From Erythrobacter insulae (GTDB lineage Bacteria; Pseudomonadota; Alphaproteobacteria; Sphingomonadales; Sphingomonadaceae): a stretch of DNA of 64,000 bases. Positions 44,998-53,637 of the stretch are shown here, one piece after another (positions within the stretch are counted from its first letter, which is position 1; each line of letters opens with the position of its first letter). Where the stretch lies: positions 434,001 through 498,000 of the forward strand of contig NZ_VHJK01000001.1 of the NCBI RefSeq assembly GCF_007004095.1, read 5' to 3'. The notes below the pieces were generated by a model. That model was not told the DNA's origin. It saw only the letters and a program-made list of their open reading frames with translations, and made no database searches. Made by a program: the position numbers and the translations under genes.

Positions 44998-45024
44998 ACC
45001 AGGCTTCAAACGGGCTTCAAACAA

Positions 45025-45064
45025 AACGGGCTGCGCTTTTCACAAAGCGCAGCCCGTTGATTTT
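45025..45064. terminator. Bidirectional terminator between the amidase gene and tig
   Basis: 15-bp perfect stem AACGGGCTGCGCTTT / AAAGCGCAGCCCGTT (45025-45039, 45044-45058; loop TCAC). Plus strand continues GATTTTGGG; minus strand continues TTTTGTTTGAAG. Confidence 0.88.
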
Positions 45065-45084
45065 GGGTTTATGCCAAAGCCGGT

Positions 45085-46671
45085 TTAATCGGCTTTCTTG
45101 GCCGGAGCTTTCTTCGCAGCGGGTTTCTTGGCGGCTGGCTTTTTAGCAGGCGCTTTCTTGGCTACAGGTTTCTTGGCCGCGGCCTTCTTTGCTGCTGGCT
45201 TTGCTGCTGGCTTTTCATCTGCCGCTTTTTCAGCACTGGCCTTCTTGGCTGGAGCTTTCTTGGCCGGGGCTTTCTTGGCTGCGGCCTTCTTTGCCGGCGC
45301 TTTCTTCTTTGGTGCGGCCTTGGCTTTTGCCGCTTCGGCTTCATCTTCGGCTTCAATCGCCGCTTGCAGCTCTTCCTGCGTAACTTCGCGCTCGGTCACG
45401 TCTGCTTTATCGAACAGGAAATCAACAACCTTGTCTTCGTAAAGCGGCGCGCGCAGCTGGGCTGCGGCCATAGGCTCTTGCTGTACATACTGCACGAAAC
45501 GTTCACGATCTTCTTCGCGATATTGCTGCGCAGCTTGCTGGATCAGCATCTGCATTTCCTGCGCAGACACCTCAACACCATTGGCTTGGCCAATTTCAGA
45601 CAGCAACAGGCCCAAACGCACGCGGCGTTCGGCAATTGAACGGTAATCGTCTTTTTCGTCTTCGATCTGCTTCAAAGCCTCTTCAGGGTTCTCCTCGTTA
45701 GAGGCCTCCTGCTGCAGCTGAGCCCAGATCTGTTCGAATTCGGCATCGACCATCGTGGCCGGAACCTCAAAATCATGACCAGCGGCCAGTTGATCCAGTA
45801 GCGACCGCTTCATTTGCGTGCGCGTCAGACCGGCGGTTTGCTGTTCCAGCTGACCCTTCATGATCTCTTTCAGCTTGTCGATGCTGTCGAGGCCGAGTTG
45901 CTTGGCGAATTCATCGTCGATCTTGGTGTCGGTTTCCACCTTCACCGCTTTCACGGTGACATCAAAGGTCGCTTCCTTACCGGCGAGATGCTCGGCCTGA
46001 TATTCTTCAGGGAATGTCACGGTGATTGTTTTCTCATCACCGGTCTTCACGCCGACCAATTGCTCTTCGAAACCCGGAATGAAAGTGCCCGACCCGATTA
46101 CCAGAGCGGCGTCTTCAGCTTTGCCGCCTTCAAATTCTTCACCGTCAAGCTTGCCGACAAAATCGATGATCAGCTGGTTGCCGTCGGCAGCTTTTTTGGT
46201 TTTGGCTGCGTCCTTATAGCTCTTGTTTTGACCGGCGATGTTCTGAATTGCTTCGTCGATCTGCTCATCGGCCACTGGCACGACCAGCTTTTCAAGCTTC
46301 AGACCGTCTGTTTCAGGAACGTCGATCTTTGGCAGAACTTCAAGCTCGACGGTGATTTCGGCGTCTTTGCCTTCGTCATAGCCTTCGCCAAGCGAAATGG
46401 ACGGCTGCATTGCGGGACGCAGCTCTTCGTCCTTCATCAGTTTGTCGACCGATTCGCGGATCACATCATTGACGGTCTGCGCGTGGATCTGTTCGCCGTG
46501 CATTTTCTTGACGAGATTGGCCGGCACCTTGCCCGGGCGGAAACCCGGCATCTGGACCTGCGGAGCGATCCGTTTGATCTCGGCATCAATCTTGGCGCTG
46601 ATTTCATCAGCGGTGATGGTGACGGTGTAGGCGCGCTTTAGGCCTTCGTTGGTTGTCTGCTTAGTTTGCAT
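45085..46671 (-). CDS. tig: Trigger factor with long Lys/Ala-rich C-terminal tail
   Basis: Ribosome-bound chaperone and prolyl isomerase. 528 residues from ATG 46671: ribosome-binding region with FRPGKVPANLVKK (GFRxGxxP), PPIase domain (about 165-245), chaperone domain, then at 452-528 a tail of KKAPAKKA-type repeats with about 28 lysines in 77 residues. E. coli trigger factor is 432 residues and has no such tail. Upstream starts are rejected because they enter tRNA-Leu. Downstream of it is a strong terminator. Confidence 0.95.
   Translation of the reverse strand: MQTKQTTNEGLKRAYTVTITADEISAKIDAEIKRIAPQVQMPGFRPGKVPANLVKKMHGEQIHAQTVNDVIRESVDKLMKDEELRPAMQPSISLGEGYDEGKDAEITVELEVLPKIDVPETDGLKLEKLVVPVADEQIDEAIQNIAGQNKSYKDAAKTKKAADGNQLIIDFVGKLDGEEFEGGKAEDAALVIGSGTFIPGFEEQLVGVKTGDEKTITVTFPEEYQAEHLAGKEATFDVTVKAVKVETDTKIDDEFAKQLGLDSIDKLKEIMKGQLEQQTAGLTRTQMKRSLLDQLAAGHDFEVPATMVDAEFEQIWAQLQQEASNEENPEEALKQIEDEKDDYRSIAERRVRLGLLLSEIGQANGVEVSAQEMQMLIQQAAQQYREEDRERFVQYVQQEPMAAAQLRAPLYEDKVVDFLFDKADVTEREVTQEELQAAIEAEDEAEAAKAKAAPKKKAPAKKAAAKKAPAKKAPAKKASAEKAADEKPAAKPAAKKAAAKKPVAKKAPAKKPAAKKPAAKKAPAKKAD
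45088..45318 (-). repeat. Short tandem repeats encoding the KKAPAKKA tail
   Basis: The last 77 codons of tig repeat a 15-base-like unit (Lys-Lys-Ala-Pro-Ala / Lys-Lys-Ala-Ala-Ala) with synonymous drift, seen as recurrent GCTTTCTTGGC blocks on the plus strand. Prone to slippage and to length differences between strains. Confidence 0.85.
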
Positions 46672-46746
46672 GAGGTTTTTACTAAAGCCTTCTTGAGCCA
46701 GAATAGTTTGCGTTTCTGCTTTCATCCGAGGTCCGGGGCGAGTCAT

Positions 46747-46831
46747 TGGTGCGGGCGAAGGGACTCGAACCCCCACATCTTACGATACTGGTACCTAAAA
46801 CCAGCGCGTCTACCAATTCCGCCACGCCCGC
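46747..46831 (-). tRNA. tRNA-Leu (UAG)
   Basis: 85-base tRNA including encoded CCA. Acceptor stem GCGGGCG / CGCCCGC, anticodon stem CTGGT / ACCAG around loop TTTAGGT giving anticodon UAG, a long variable arm (TATCGTAAGATG) as in class II leucine tRNAs, and T-arm GGGGGTTCGAGTCCC. It lies upstream of tig on the same strand, about 75 bases before the start codon. Confidence 0.96.
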
Positions 46832-46974
46832 ATTCCCAGACGAAGCCGCGCGGAAAACCAAGAGTCTCCCGCGCGCATCTGGGCTGGCCTGTATATCCGG
46901 TTGAACAAAAGGGCAAGCACAGGCTTGTGATTGGATGCTTGTTTCGCAGTGCCGAGCAGACTAATGGGCCGCTT

Positions 46975-47274
46975 ATGACTGAAGAAAACACACCAGAACC
47001 ATCCGGTAACGACGTTCCGCCAGACCACCTGTCGGTCAATCCGCGCAATCCGGCCTTTGACGCCGAGGCGCTGCAACGCGGCGTGGGCATCCGGTTTAAA
47101 GAGCGCGTGCGCACCGACATTGAGGAATACTCGATCTCCGAAGGCTGGGTTCGCGTTCAGGCCGGCAAAACGATGGACCGCAAGGGCCAGCCGCTCACGA
47201 TCAAACTGACAGGCCCGGTCGAAGCCTGGTTTGAAGATCTGGGCGACAATCCGCCCATCGCCAAAAAAGGTTAG
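46975..47274 (+). CDS. DUF3297-family protein
   Basis: Conserved small protein of 99 residues of unknown role. The family block is LSVNPRNPAFDAEALQRGVGIRFKERVRTDIEEYSISEGWVRV then GKTMDRKGQPLTIKLTGPVEAWF. The acidic N-terminus (TEENTPEPSGND) is variable. It starts a plus-strand group with der 43 bases behind. Confidence 0.85.
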   Translation: MTEENTPEPSGNDVPPDHLSVNPRNPAFDAEALQRGVGIRFKERVRTDIEEYSISEGWVRVQAGKTMDRKGQPLTIKLTGPVEAWFEDLGDNPPIAKKG

Positions 47275-47316
47275 ACGCGCCCTTTCCTTGCCAAGTGGCA
47301 GGATAGGGGCCACTTG

Positions 47317-48780
47317 ATGCGCTCTATGAAACCTCAGGTCATCATCATCGGACGTCCCAATGTGGGCAAGTCGACGCTATTCAATCGGCTCGTCGGCAAA
47401 AAGCTTGCGTTGGTGGATGACCAGCCCGGCGTCACGCGTGACCGCCGGATGGGCGATGCTGAAATTGCGGGACTGCAATTTACAGTCGTCGATACCGCCG
47501 GATGGGAGGATGAGGACGAGCTCACTCTGCCGGGCCGGATGCGCAAGCAAACCGAAGCCAGCCTTGAAGGCGCAGACGCCGCGATGTTCGTTATCGATTC
47601 GCGCGTTGGCCTGACCCCGCTTGACGAAGAGATTGGCCGATATCTGCGCGAGAACGATGTTCCCATCGTGGTCGTCGCCAACAAGGCCGAAGGCTCCGCC
47701 GGGGAATCGGGCATTCTGGAATCCTATTCCCTCGGCCTTGGCGATCCAGTCCCGCTGTCGGCAGAACACGGCGAAGGCATTGCCGATTTGTTCAGCGCGC
47801 TTTGGCCAATTATTGGCGAGAAAGCCGACGCGGCAGAGGCCGCAGCTGAGCTTCAGGATGAACTTGACGAAGACGCGCCGCTGGGACCGCTGAAACTCGC
47901 GATTGTCGGGCGGCCGAATGCGGGCAAATCCACGCTGATCAATCGCCTGCTTGGCGAAGACCGCCTGTTAACCGGTCCCGAAGCCGGGATCACACGCGAT
48001 TCGATTGCGATTGACTGGCAATGGACCGATCCCAAGGCCGGGCCTGATGATGACGGTGTTCGTGAAATCCGTCTGATCGACACCGCCGGAATGCGTAAAA
48101 AGCGCAATGTAACGGAAAAGCTGGAGAAGCTTTCGGTTGCCGACGCGCGCCGCGCGGTCGATTTTGCCGAAGTCGTGATTCTTTTGCTCGATGCGACTCA
48201 GGGTCTGGAGCATCAAGACCTCAAGATCGCCAGTCACGTTCTTGAAGAAGGGCGCGCTCTCATGATCGCGATCAACAAATGGGACGTCGCTGGCCAGATC
48301 GGGACCGATACGCCTTCGGGCCTGTTCAATGGAATTCGCGGGGCGTTGGATGATGGCCTCGCGCAGGTTCGCGGACTGCCGCTCTTCGCAGTCAGTGCCA
48401 AGAACGGCAAAGGGCTTGATACGATGCTGCGCGCCGCGTTTGAGATCCGCGAAAGCTGGTCAAAACGGGTTCCGACAGCGGCGTTAAATCGGTGGTTTGA
48501 CGATGCTCTGGACGCAAATCCGCCCCCTGCGCCGGGCGGCCGCCGGATCAAGCTGCGCTATATCACTCAGGCAGGCACGCGTCCGCCGCGCTTTGTCATC
48601 TTCGGGACGCGTCTCGACGATTTGCCAAAAAGCTATGAACGCTATCTGGTGAACGGCATCCGCGCGAAGTTAGGCTTTGACGCTGTGCCGGTCCGCGTTA
48701 CTTTGAAAAGTCCGAAAAACCCGTACAATGCCAATCGCGGCGGAGGCGGCAATTTCAGCGGTGGATCAAACAGGACGTGA
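47317..48780 (+). CDS. der: Ribosome biogenesis GTPase Der (EngA)
   Basis: 487 residues with two tandem G domains: GRPNVGKST, DTAGWEDED and NKAEG in the first; GRPNAGKST, DTAGMRKK and NKWDV in the second, then a KH-like C-terminal domain (KLRYITQAGTRPPRFVIFGT). Der is needed for 50S assembly. Starts at ATG 47317, 47326 or TTG 47314 are all possible; 47317 has GGATAGGGGC upstream. The stop overlaps the next start (TGATG). Confidence 0.97.
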   Translation: MRSMKPQVIIIGRPNVGKSTLFNRLVGKKLALVDDQPGVTRDRRMGDAEIAGLQFTVVDTAGWEDEDELTLPGRMRKQTEASLEGADAAMFVIDSRVGLTPLDEEIGRYLRENDVPIVVVANKAEGSAGESGILESYSLGLGDPVPLSAEHGEGIADLFSALWPIIGEKADAAEAAAELQDELDEDAPLGPLKLAIVGRPNAGKSTLINRLLGEDRLLTGPEAGITRDSIAIDWQWTDPKAGPDDDGVREIRLIDTAGMRKKRNVTEKLEKLSVADARRAVDFAEVVILLLDATQGLEHQDLKIASHVLEEGRALMIAINKWDVAGQIGTDTPSGLFNGIRGALDDGLAQVRGLPLFAVSAKNGKGLDTMLRAAFEIRESWSKRVPTAALNRWFDDALDANPPPAPGGRRIKLRYITQAGTRPPRFVIFGTRLDDLPKSYERYLVNGIRAKLGFDAVPVRVTLKSPKNPYNANRGGGGNFSGGSNRT

Positions 48781-49256
48781 TGCTCGATCTTTTCGCCGCG
48801 ACTGATTTTGCCGCCGAGATTATCGAGCGAACATCCAGCACACCCGACGTCCTTCGCGCAGTTCAGCTCAGCCTTGCCCCGGCTTTCCTGCTGGTCGGCA
48901 TCGGTAGCATCATGAATGTGATGGTCACCCGGCTCAATTGGATCGCTGGCCGGATTGAACGTCTGATGGATCAGGAAACGGATCAGGTAATCGACAAATT
49001 CTCAAGCGAGATTGTCTGGCTGCGCAAGCGACGGTTGTTTGCGAGACGGGCGATAATGCTGGCAACTGCGGCGGCTGGCATCATCAGTGTGGTAATCGCG
49101 GTGCTGTTCGTATCGGTGTATATCCATACGCGTATCGGGACCCTCGTGGTGTTCTTGTGGGTCGTAACGATGGCCTTGTTGATCACCGCGCTGTATCACT
49201 TCCTGCGCGAAACTTTGCTGGCCGCTACCGGTCCAGATCACACGAAAGCGGTGTGA
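48780..49256 (+). CDS. DUF2721 membrane protein
   Basis: 158-residue protein with three predicted helices (about 28-50, 95-118, 122-142) and the family block AVQLSLAPAFLLVGIGSIMNVMVTRLNWIAGRIERL. Function unknown. The ATG at 48780 overlaps the der stop, so it is translated from the der message. Confidence 0.85.
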   Translation: MLDLFAATDFAAEIIERTSSTPDVLRAVQLSLAPAFLLVGIGSIMNVMVTRLNWIAGRIERLMDQETDQVIDKFSSEIVWLRKRRLFARRAIMLATAAAGIISVVIAVLFVSVYIHTRIGTLVVFLWVVTMALLITALYHFLRETLLAATGPDHTKAV

Positions 49257-49382
49257 CCGCGCGCAATCTGGCCTGCCTTTCGCGCTGAAAGCGAAGGGGC
49301 GAACTCCCCATAAGAAAGCCCGCCCCAACAGATTTTCAAAAGCCCTCCCAAAGGCCGAACGGCCCGGAAGAAGAAGCCTGAC

Positions 49383-49865
49383 TTACTCTTCGCCTGCGGC
49401 CTTGCTTTGCAGTTGTACGTAATTTTGCAGGCCCATTTTCTCGATCATGTCGAACTGCGTTTCGAGAAAGTCGACATGCTCTTCCTCGTTGTCGAGGATG
49501 TGTGCGAACAGGTCACGGCTGACATAGTCACGCACACTTTCACAATATTCGACCGCATCGCGCAGCAGCGGAATTGCATCGCCTTCCAGCGCAAGATCGG
49601 CTTTCAAAAGCTCTTCGACATTCTCGCCGACGCGCAGATTATGGATCGCCTGAAAATTGGGCAGACCATTAAGGAACAGGACACGCGCAGCAAGCTTGTC
49701 TGCATGCTCCATTTCCTCAATCGATTCCTTACGCTCATATTCGGCGAGCTTCGTCAGGCCCCAATCATCGAGCACGCGGTAATGCAGCCAATATTGGTTG
49801 ATCGCGGTCAGCTCGTTGGTGAGCGCCTTGTTCAGAAATTCGATAACTTTGGGATCGCCCTTCAT
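49383..49865 (-). CDS. bfr: Bacterioferritin
   Basis: 160-residue haem-containing iron-storage protein. It begins MKGDPKVIEFLNKALTNELTAINQYWLHYRVLDDWG; the ferroxidase ligands Glu18, Glu51, His54, Glu94-region and His130 (DNEEEHVDFLETQ) are present, and haem Met52 sits in ESIEEMEHADKL. AAGGAA lies 8 bases before the ATG. Bfd is 159 bases upstream on the same strand. Confidence 0.96.
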   Translation of the reverse strand: MKGDPKVIEFLNKALTNELTAINQYWLHYRVLDDWGLTKLAEYERKESIEEMEHADKLAARVLFLNGLPNFQAIHNLRVGENVEELLKADLALEGDAIPLLRDAVEYCESVRDYVSRDLFAHILDNEEEHVDFLETQFDMIEKMGLQNYVQLQSKAAGEE

Positions 49866-50024
49866 GGCGTTGCATTCCTTGGACTATGGCCGCGCAAAGG
49901 CACGGCGGTGTTGAATTGAGCACGCACTATATGCGCCCTCTCCCCCGCTCTTGCAAGGCCACGTTTCAATTTTTTCGTTAAAAATCAGGTACTTGCGATC
50001 AGTTCGCAATAACGCTTTCGCAAC

Positions 50025-50228
50025 TTATACTGCGACTTTCTCGCAAGATGCATGCTGACCTGCCAGCGCCCGTTCCTGATCGATGATTTCGCCCGCTTTT
50101 CCAAGGCATTGCCCGCAATTGGGACGTTTGCCCAGGCACGCATAGGTCGTTTCAGCGTCACCGCCGCTCGTCAAAGCGGCTTTGCGTAGGTCCGTTTCCC
50201 GGATTGCGTTGCATATGCAAATATACAT
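50025..50228 (-). CDS. bfd: Bacterioferritin-associated ferredoxin
   Basis: 67-residue (2Fe-2S) protein that reduces bacterioferritin to release iron. Ligand cysteines Cys4, Cys6, Cys38 and Cys41 (MYICICN ... RPNCGQC); an extra Cys at 31 is in TTYACLG. Normal length for the family. Upstream has a Fur-box-like site, consistent with induction under iron limitation. Confidence 0.95.
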   Translation of the reverse strand: MYICICNAIRETDLRKAALTSGGDAETTYACLGKRPNCGQCLGKAGEIIDQERALAGQHASCEKVAV

Positions 50229-50273
50229 TGGCTTAAAGAATCACTCCTGCGAAGCGTTTGCAAAAAGCAATTT

Positions 50274-50292
50274 ATGCGAATTATTATCAATA
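50274..50292 (-). promoter_or_regulatory. Fur-box-like site upstream of bfd
   Basis: Minus strand TATTGATAATAATTCGCAT: the left half TGATAAT is perfect for the 7-1-7 Fur site (TGATAAT/ATTATCA) and the right half ATTCGCA matches 5 of 7. About 46 bases upstream of the bfd start. Not tested. Confidence 0.55.
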
Positions 50293-50301
50293 GCAAGACA
50301 T

Positions 50302-51576
50302 TTAGCGCTTCAGAGGGAATATTTTCCCATACGTCATGCAGCGCCATAGCCATTCAAGCGGTCCGTAACGGTACCGGTCGAGCCACGGCTTTGACCATAA
50401 CAGCATCAATCCCCACGCCAGCAGAGTGACGATATAGAGCTGCGGCCGGTTAAGCTGTCCGAACAGCCCCAGCCCCCATGCCTGGAACACAAACAGCATC
50501 ACAATCGAAGTGCCGAGATAATTGGTAAAGGCTGCGCGGCCTGCCGCCCTGACCCGTTCGGCAAACCAGCCGGTCCAGCCCGGAGAATATTCCACCATCA
50601 GCGCCGCCAGACCGACAACCATCATCAATTGCGGAATGGCGCTCCACCCGACAAACGCGGCAAGCATCGCGTAATAGCTGAAACCGACGGATTTGAGCCA
50701 TATGCCCAGCGCAAGGAACCACGCAGATCCGATCGAGACACCAATCCAGCCCCACATCCGCATCTTTCGCGACGCAAAACCTCCGCTGAAAAAACCAAAC
50801 CTGTAAAGTGCAACGCCCAGCATCATCAGTGGCAGCGTTTCCAACGAGAAGAGCATGACGTTCCCGAGCGGATCAGCCCAGTGCTCGCTGAACCGGTGGC
50901 CGATTTGCCCTGCAAAATCGCCCGATTTGATCAAAGCGGTTTCCACCTCGCCATCTTTCAAAGCCACCTGAACAGCGTCCAGAGTGCCTTGGCGCATTTC
51001 TGTGAAAGGTCCGCTTTCACCCATGCTGGTCTCAGCCGCGAGGTAAGGCAGCGTCAGCATCGCTGCATACAAAATTGCACCCACAAGATACCCGAGCAGA
51101 CCGGTCACAAGCTGGGTTTTTGCGGTCCATTTCAAGCAAGGCACGATCAAAAAGCCGAGCAAGGCATAATAGAGCAGGATATCTCCGTACCAAATGAAGA
51201 AGAAATGGATCAGGCCAAAAATCAGCAGCACAAACAATCGCCACATCTGCCGCCAGCGGGTTCCGCCGCGTGACCATGTACGCTCCATAAAAAGATACAG
51301 TCCGGCACCGAACAGCAGCGTAAACAATCCGCGCATCTTGTTGTCGATCAGCACAAATTGCGCGATCAAGAGCCAGTCGGAAGTCTCGCCGTGCTCGGTC
51401 AGAAACGCTGCCGGATACATGTAGGCTGCAAATGGCTGACCAAACGCGACGATATTCGCCGCCAGAATACCCATGACCGCAATGCCGCGAATAAAATCGA
51501 GGCTGAGGATACGCTCGCCGGGGGCAGTCGGCGCGATCTGCTCTACGCCGGTATGTTCGTCCGCTATATCAGTCAT
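50302..51576 (-). CDS. DUF418-family membrane protein
   Basis: 424 residues, about ten helices. Family block RILSLDFIRGIAVMGILAANIVAF near the N-terminus and LGTSIVMLFVFQAWGLGLFGQL followed by GPLEWLWRCMTYGK at the end. DUF418 proteins are of unknown function. ATG at 51576 follows GGGGAAAG. It ends close to the Fur-box region but reads away from bfd on the same strand, so it is downstream of nothing obvious. Confidence 0.85.
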   Translation of the reverse strand: MTDIADEHTGVEQIAPTAPGERILSLDFIRGIAVMGILAANIVAFGQPFAAYMYPAAFLTEHGETSDWLLIAQFVLIDNKMRGLFTLLFGAGLYLFMERTWSRGGTRWRQMWRLFVLLIFGLIHFFFIWYGDILLYYALLGFLIVPCLKWTAKTQLVTGLLGYLVGAILYAAMLTLPYLAAETSMGESGPFTEMRQGTLDAVQVALKDGEVETALIKSGDFAGQIGHRFSEHWADPLGNVMLFSLETLPLMMLGVALYRFGFFSGGFASRKMRMWGWIGVSIGSAWFLALGIWLKSVGFSYYAMLAAFVGWSAIPQLMMVVGLAALMVEYSPGWTGWFAERVRAAGRAAFTNYLGTSIVMLFVFQAWGLGLFGQLNRPQLYIVTLLAWGLMLLWSKPWLDRYRYGPLEWLWRCMTYGKIFPLKR

Positions 51577-51664
51577 GCTTTCCCCCGATTGATCCCGCCG
51601 CAAGACTAGCAGGGGATCGGTTCAGGGAAAGCAGAATATCACTAGAACGCGCAAACCCGCCAGT

Positions 51665-52672
51665 CTAACCTGAAGTCACCATACAGCCCTGGCCCTGAGC
51701 CTTAAGCTGCGCACAGGCCGCTTGGGCATCGGCGCGGGTTGCAAACCCTGCGGCTTGCAACCGCGTGACTTTGCCGCCGGGCACCAACACTTTGCGTGTT
51801 CCCGAAAGCGCAGGATTGCGCGACAATTTCGACCAGAGCCGATCGGCATTGCTCGGCACGCCGAATGCACCGAGTTGCACTTTCCATTTGCCGCCAGTGG
51901 CTGCGGGCTGATTGTTCACAGCGCGAACAGGTGGTTCGGGCGGCGCTGCTGCTGCCAAGCGGGGCGCCGGCGCGCGCGGTGTGGGTACAGGTGAAGCCAC
52001 AGAAGGGGCCACCCGCGGCGTGATCGGGCGGCTGGTGTTAAGATCGACAGCCGCCAGCTCGGCAGCGCGGCGATTGCCTGCCTCTGCTTCAATTTCGCGT
52101 GCAAGCGATTGCGCGCCCTGGCGATCTTCGACAGGGATAAACTGGTCCATCTGACCAAGAGCCTTTGACGCCTGCGGCAGGCCTGCCGATTGTGCAAGGC
52201 TCAGCAAGGCATAGGCCCGCACCCAGTCTTTTTCGGCATAGTCGGCGTTGAAATGGGCAAGGCCCAACACGTATTGCGCGCGCGGATCACCGCGCTCCGC
52301 AGCAGCCCGGATCAGCGGCATCGCATCAACCTGCTGGCCTTGTTGGAAAAGCAGCAGGCCGTAATTATCAGCCGCCTTCACATGGCCTTTCTGTGCGGCC
52401 TCGGCATACAATTCTTTGGCGCGCTCCACATCGGCTGGCACGCCGCGGCCCAATCGATAGGCCTGCGCCAAGTTAAACAGCGCATCGGCATCGCCGTTTT
52501 CGGCTGGCCCTCTCCATTCGGATACCGCGCGGCCATATTGACCGGCGCTCCACGCTTCCACACCCGCTTTAACATCGGCAAAGGCCGGTGCAGCCATGGA
52601 CGCCAGCCCAGCCGCCACGACAAGGCCAGCGCGGCGAATAAAACGGGATGGTCGGGTGATGCGGTTTGCCAT
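51665..52672 (-). CDS. Exported Sel1-repeat/SPOR protein
   Basis: 335 residues: signal peptide (about 1-32, MAAPAFADV), four or so Sel1 repeats (about 45-160, ADALFNLAQAYRLGRGVP, VKAADNYGLLLFQQGQ, PRAQYVLGLAHF), a Pro/Ala-rich linker and a C-terminal SPOR domain (about 255-335, WKVQLGAFGVPSNADRLWSKL ... VTRLQAAGFATRADAQAACAQLK). SPOR domains bind denuded peptidoglycan at the division site. Divergent from the ParA operon; shares the 230-base control region. Confidence 0.88.
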   Translation of the reverse strand: MANRITRPSRFIRRAGLVVAAGLASMAAPAFADVKAGVEAWSAGQYGRAVSEWRGPAENGDADALFNLAQAYRLGRGVPADVERAKELYAEAAQKGHVKAADNYGLLLFQQGQQVDAMPLIRAAAERGDPRAQYVLGLAHFNADYAEKDWVRAYALLSLAQSAGLPQASKALGQMDQFIPVEDRQGAQSLAREIEAEAGNRRAAELAAVDLNTSRPITPRVAPSVASPVPTPRAPAPRLAAAAPPEPPVRAVNNQPAATGGKWKVQLGAFGVPSNADRLWSKLSRNPALSGTRKVLVPGGKVTRLQAAGFATRADAQAACAQLKAQGQGCMVTSG

Positions 52673-52812
52673 GTGCTTACGCTCCTTGATTACAGCCGGC
52701 CGCTCGGCGCGGCGCGGCACTTATGTCTATTGGCAGCCGCTATAGTGAATCAAGAGTTAGGATTTCGTTGCCTGCCTTGTGACGCGCGCAATCCGGTTTA
52801 GATCTTCGTCCA

Positions 52813-52827
52813 TTAACCTAAAATTAG
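52813..52827 (+). promoter_or_regulatory. CtrA-box-like site in the ParA/SPOR control region
   Basis: TTAA-N7-TTAG (52813-52816, 52824-52827), 7 of 8 bases of the alphaproteobacterial CtrA consensus TTAA-N7-TTAA. A single such match can arise by chance in an AT-rich gap; not tested. Confidence 0.35.
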
Positions 52828-52846
52828 GGGTAGTCTGCGATCTCAA

Positions 52847-52883
52847 GGTCACTCGGTCGCATTTGAGCGACACCATTGGTCAC
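52847..52883 (+). promoter_or_regulatory. Candidate operator for the ParA/RHH pair
   Basis: Cluster of related elements: GGTCAC (52847-52852), GGTCGC (52855-52860), GCGACACC in reverse (52867-52874) and GGTCAC (52878-52883). GTCGC-ATTTGA-GCGAC is a perfect inverted repeat. It lies just upstream of the ParA start and suits a ribbon-helix-helix repressor. Confidence 0.45.
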
Positions 52884-52902
52884 AATCAGGGGGACCCAGA
52901 CG

Positions 52903-53622
52903 TTGCGTGTACTTGCTTTGGCATCGCAGAAAGGCGGATCAGGGAAAACAACCCTTTCCGGACATCTGGCCGTCCAGGCTCAGCGCGCAGGCGCTGGCCC
53001 GGTGGTACTTATAGACATCGACCCGCAAGGATCGCTGGCCGATTGGTGGAATGAACGCGAGGCGGAATATCCGGCCTTTGCACAGACCACTGTATCCCGG
53101 CTGGCCAATGACCTTGCGGTTCTTCGTCAACAAGGTTTCAAACTGGCTGTCATCGATACGCCGCCTGCGATCACCATGGCTATTCAGTCGGTGATCGGAG
53201 TTGCAGAATTGATCGTAGTGCCGACCCGCCCCAGCCCGCATGATTTGCGCGCGGTCGGTGCCACCGTTGATCTGTGCGAACGCGCTGGCAAACCGCTGGT
53301 CTTCGTCGTCAATGGTGCCACCCCGAAAGCAAAAATCACATCGGAAGCCGCCGTCGCGCTATCGCAGCACGGCACTGTTGCACCGATCACGTTGCACCAT
53401 CGCACGGACTTTGCAGCCTCGATGATCGATGGCCGCACCGTGATGGAAGTGGAGCCAGAAGGCCGAAGCGCTGCCGAAATGACTGCATTGTGGAAGTATA
53501 TTTCGGACCGCCTCGAAAAGAATTTCCGCCGGACTGTGTTTGCCGCGCCTCCGGGTGGCGGTCAGCCGCAGGCCAACACCGCGCGTGCAGGTGGTAGCTT
53601 CGGCCGCCGGGTTGCTCAGTAA
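52903..53622 (+). CDS. ParA-family ATPase
   Basis: 239-residue deviant Walker ATPase: ALASQKGGSGKTTLSGHLAVQ (Walker A with signature Lys), LIDIDPQGSLADW (A'), and LAVIDTPPA (B). ParA proteins move or position cargo by patterning on the nucleoid. It is chromosomal, 15 bases from a gene with a ribbon-helix-helix C-terminus, not a ParB. The start is TTG at 52903 with AGGGGGA upstream; a TTG at 52876 is an alternative that would overlap the operator-like repeats. No ParB or parS is nearby. Confidence 0.85.
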   Translation: MRVLALASQKGGSGKTTLSGHLAVQAQRAGAGPVVLIDIDPQGSLADWWNEREAEYPAFAQTTVSRLANDLAVLRQQGFKLAVIDTPPAITMAIQSVIGVAELIVVPTRPSPHDLRAVGATVDLCERAGKPLVFVVNGATPKAKITSEAAVALSQHGTVAPITLHHRTDFAASMIDGRTVMEVEPEGRSAAEMTALWKYISDRLEKNFRRTVFAAPPGGGQPQANTARAGGSFGRRVAQ

Positions 53623-53637
53623 AAGGCTGATTGGACC

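Noticed and set aside
45088-45318. CRISPR-like direct repeats
   Set aside because: These are short codon-level repeats inside tig, with no spacers of equal length and no cas genes; they encode the KKAPAKKA tail.
45814-46641. Plus-strand open frame opposite trigger factor
   Set aside because: Antisense shadow of tig; Phe/Leu-rich with no motif.
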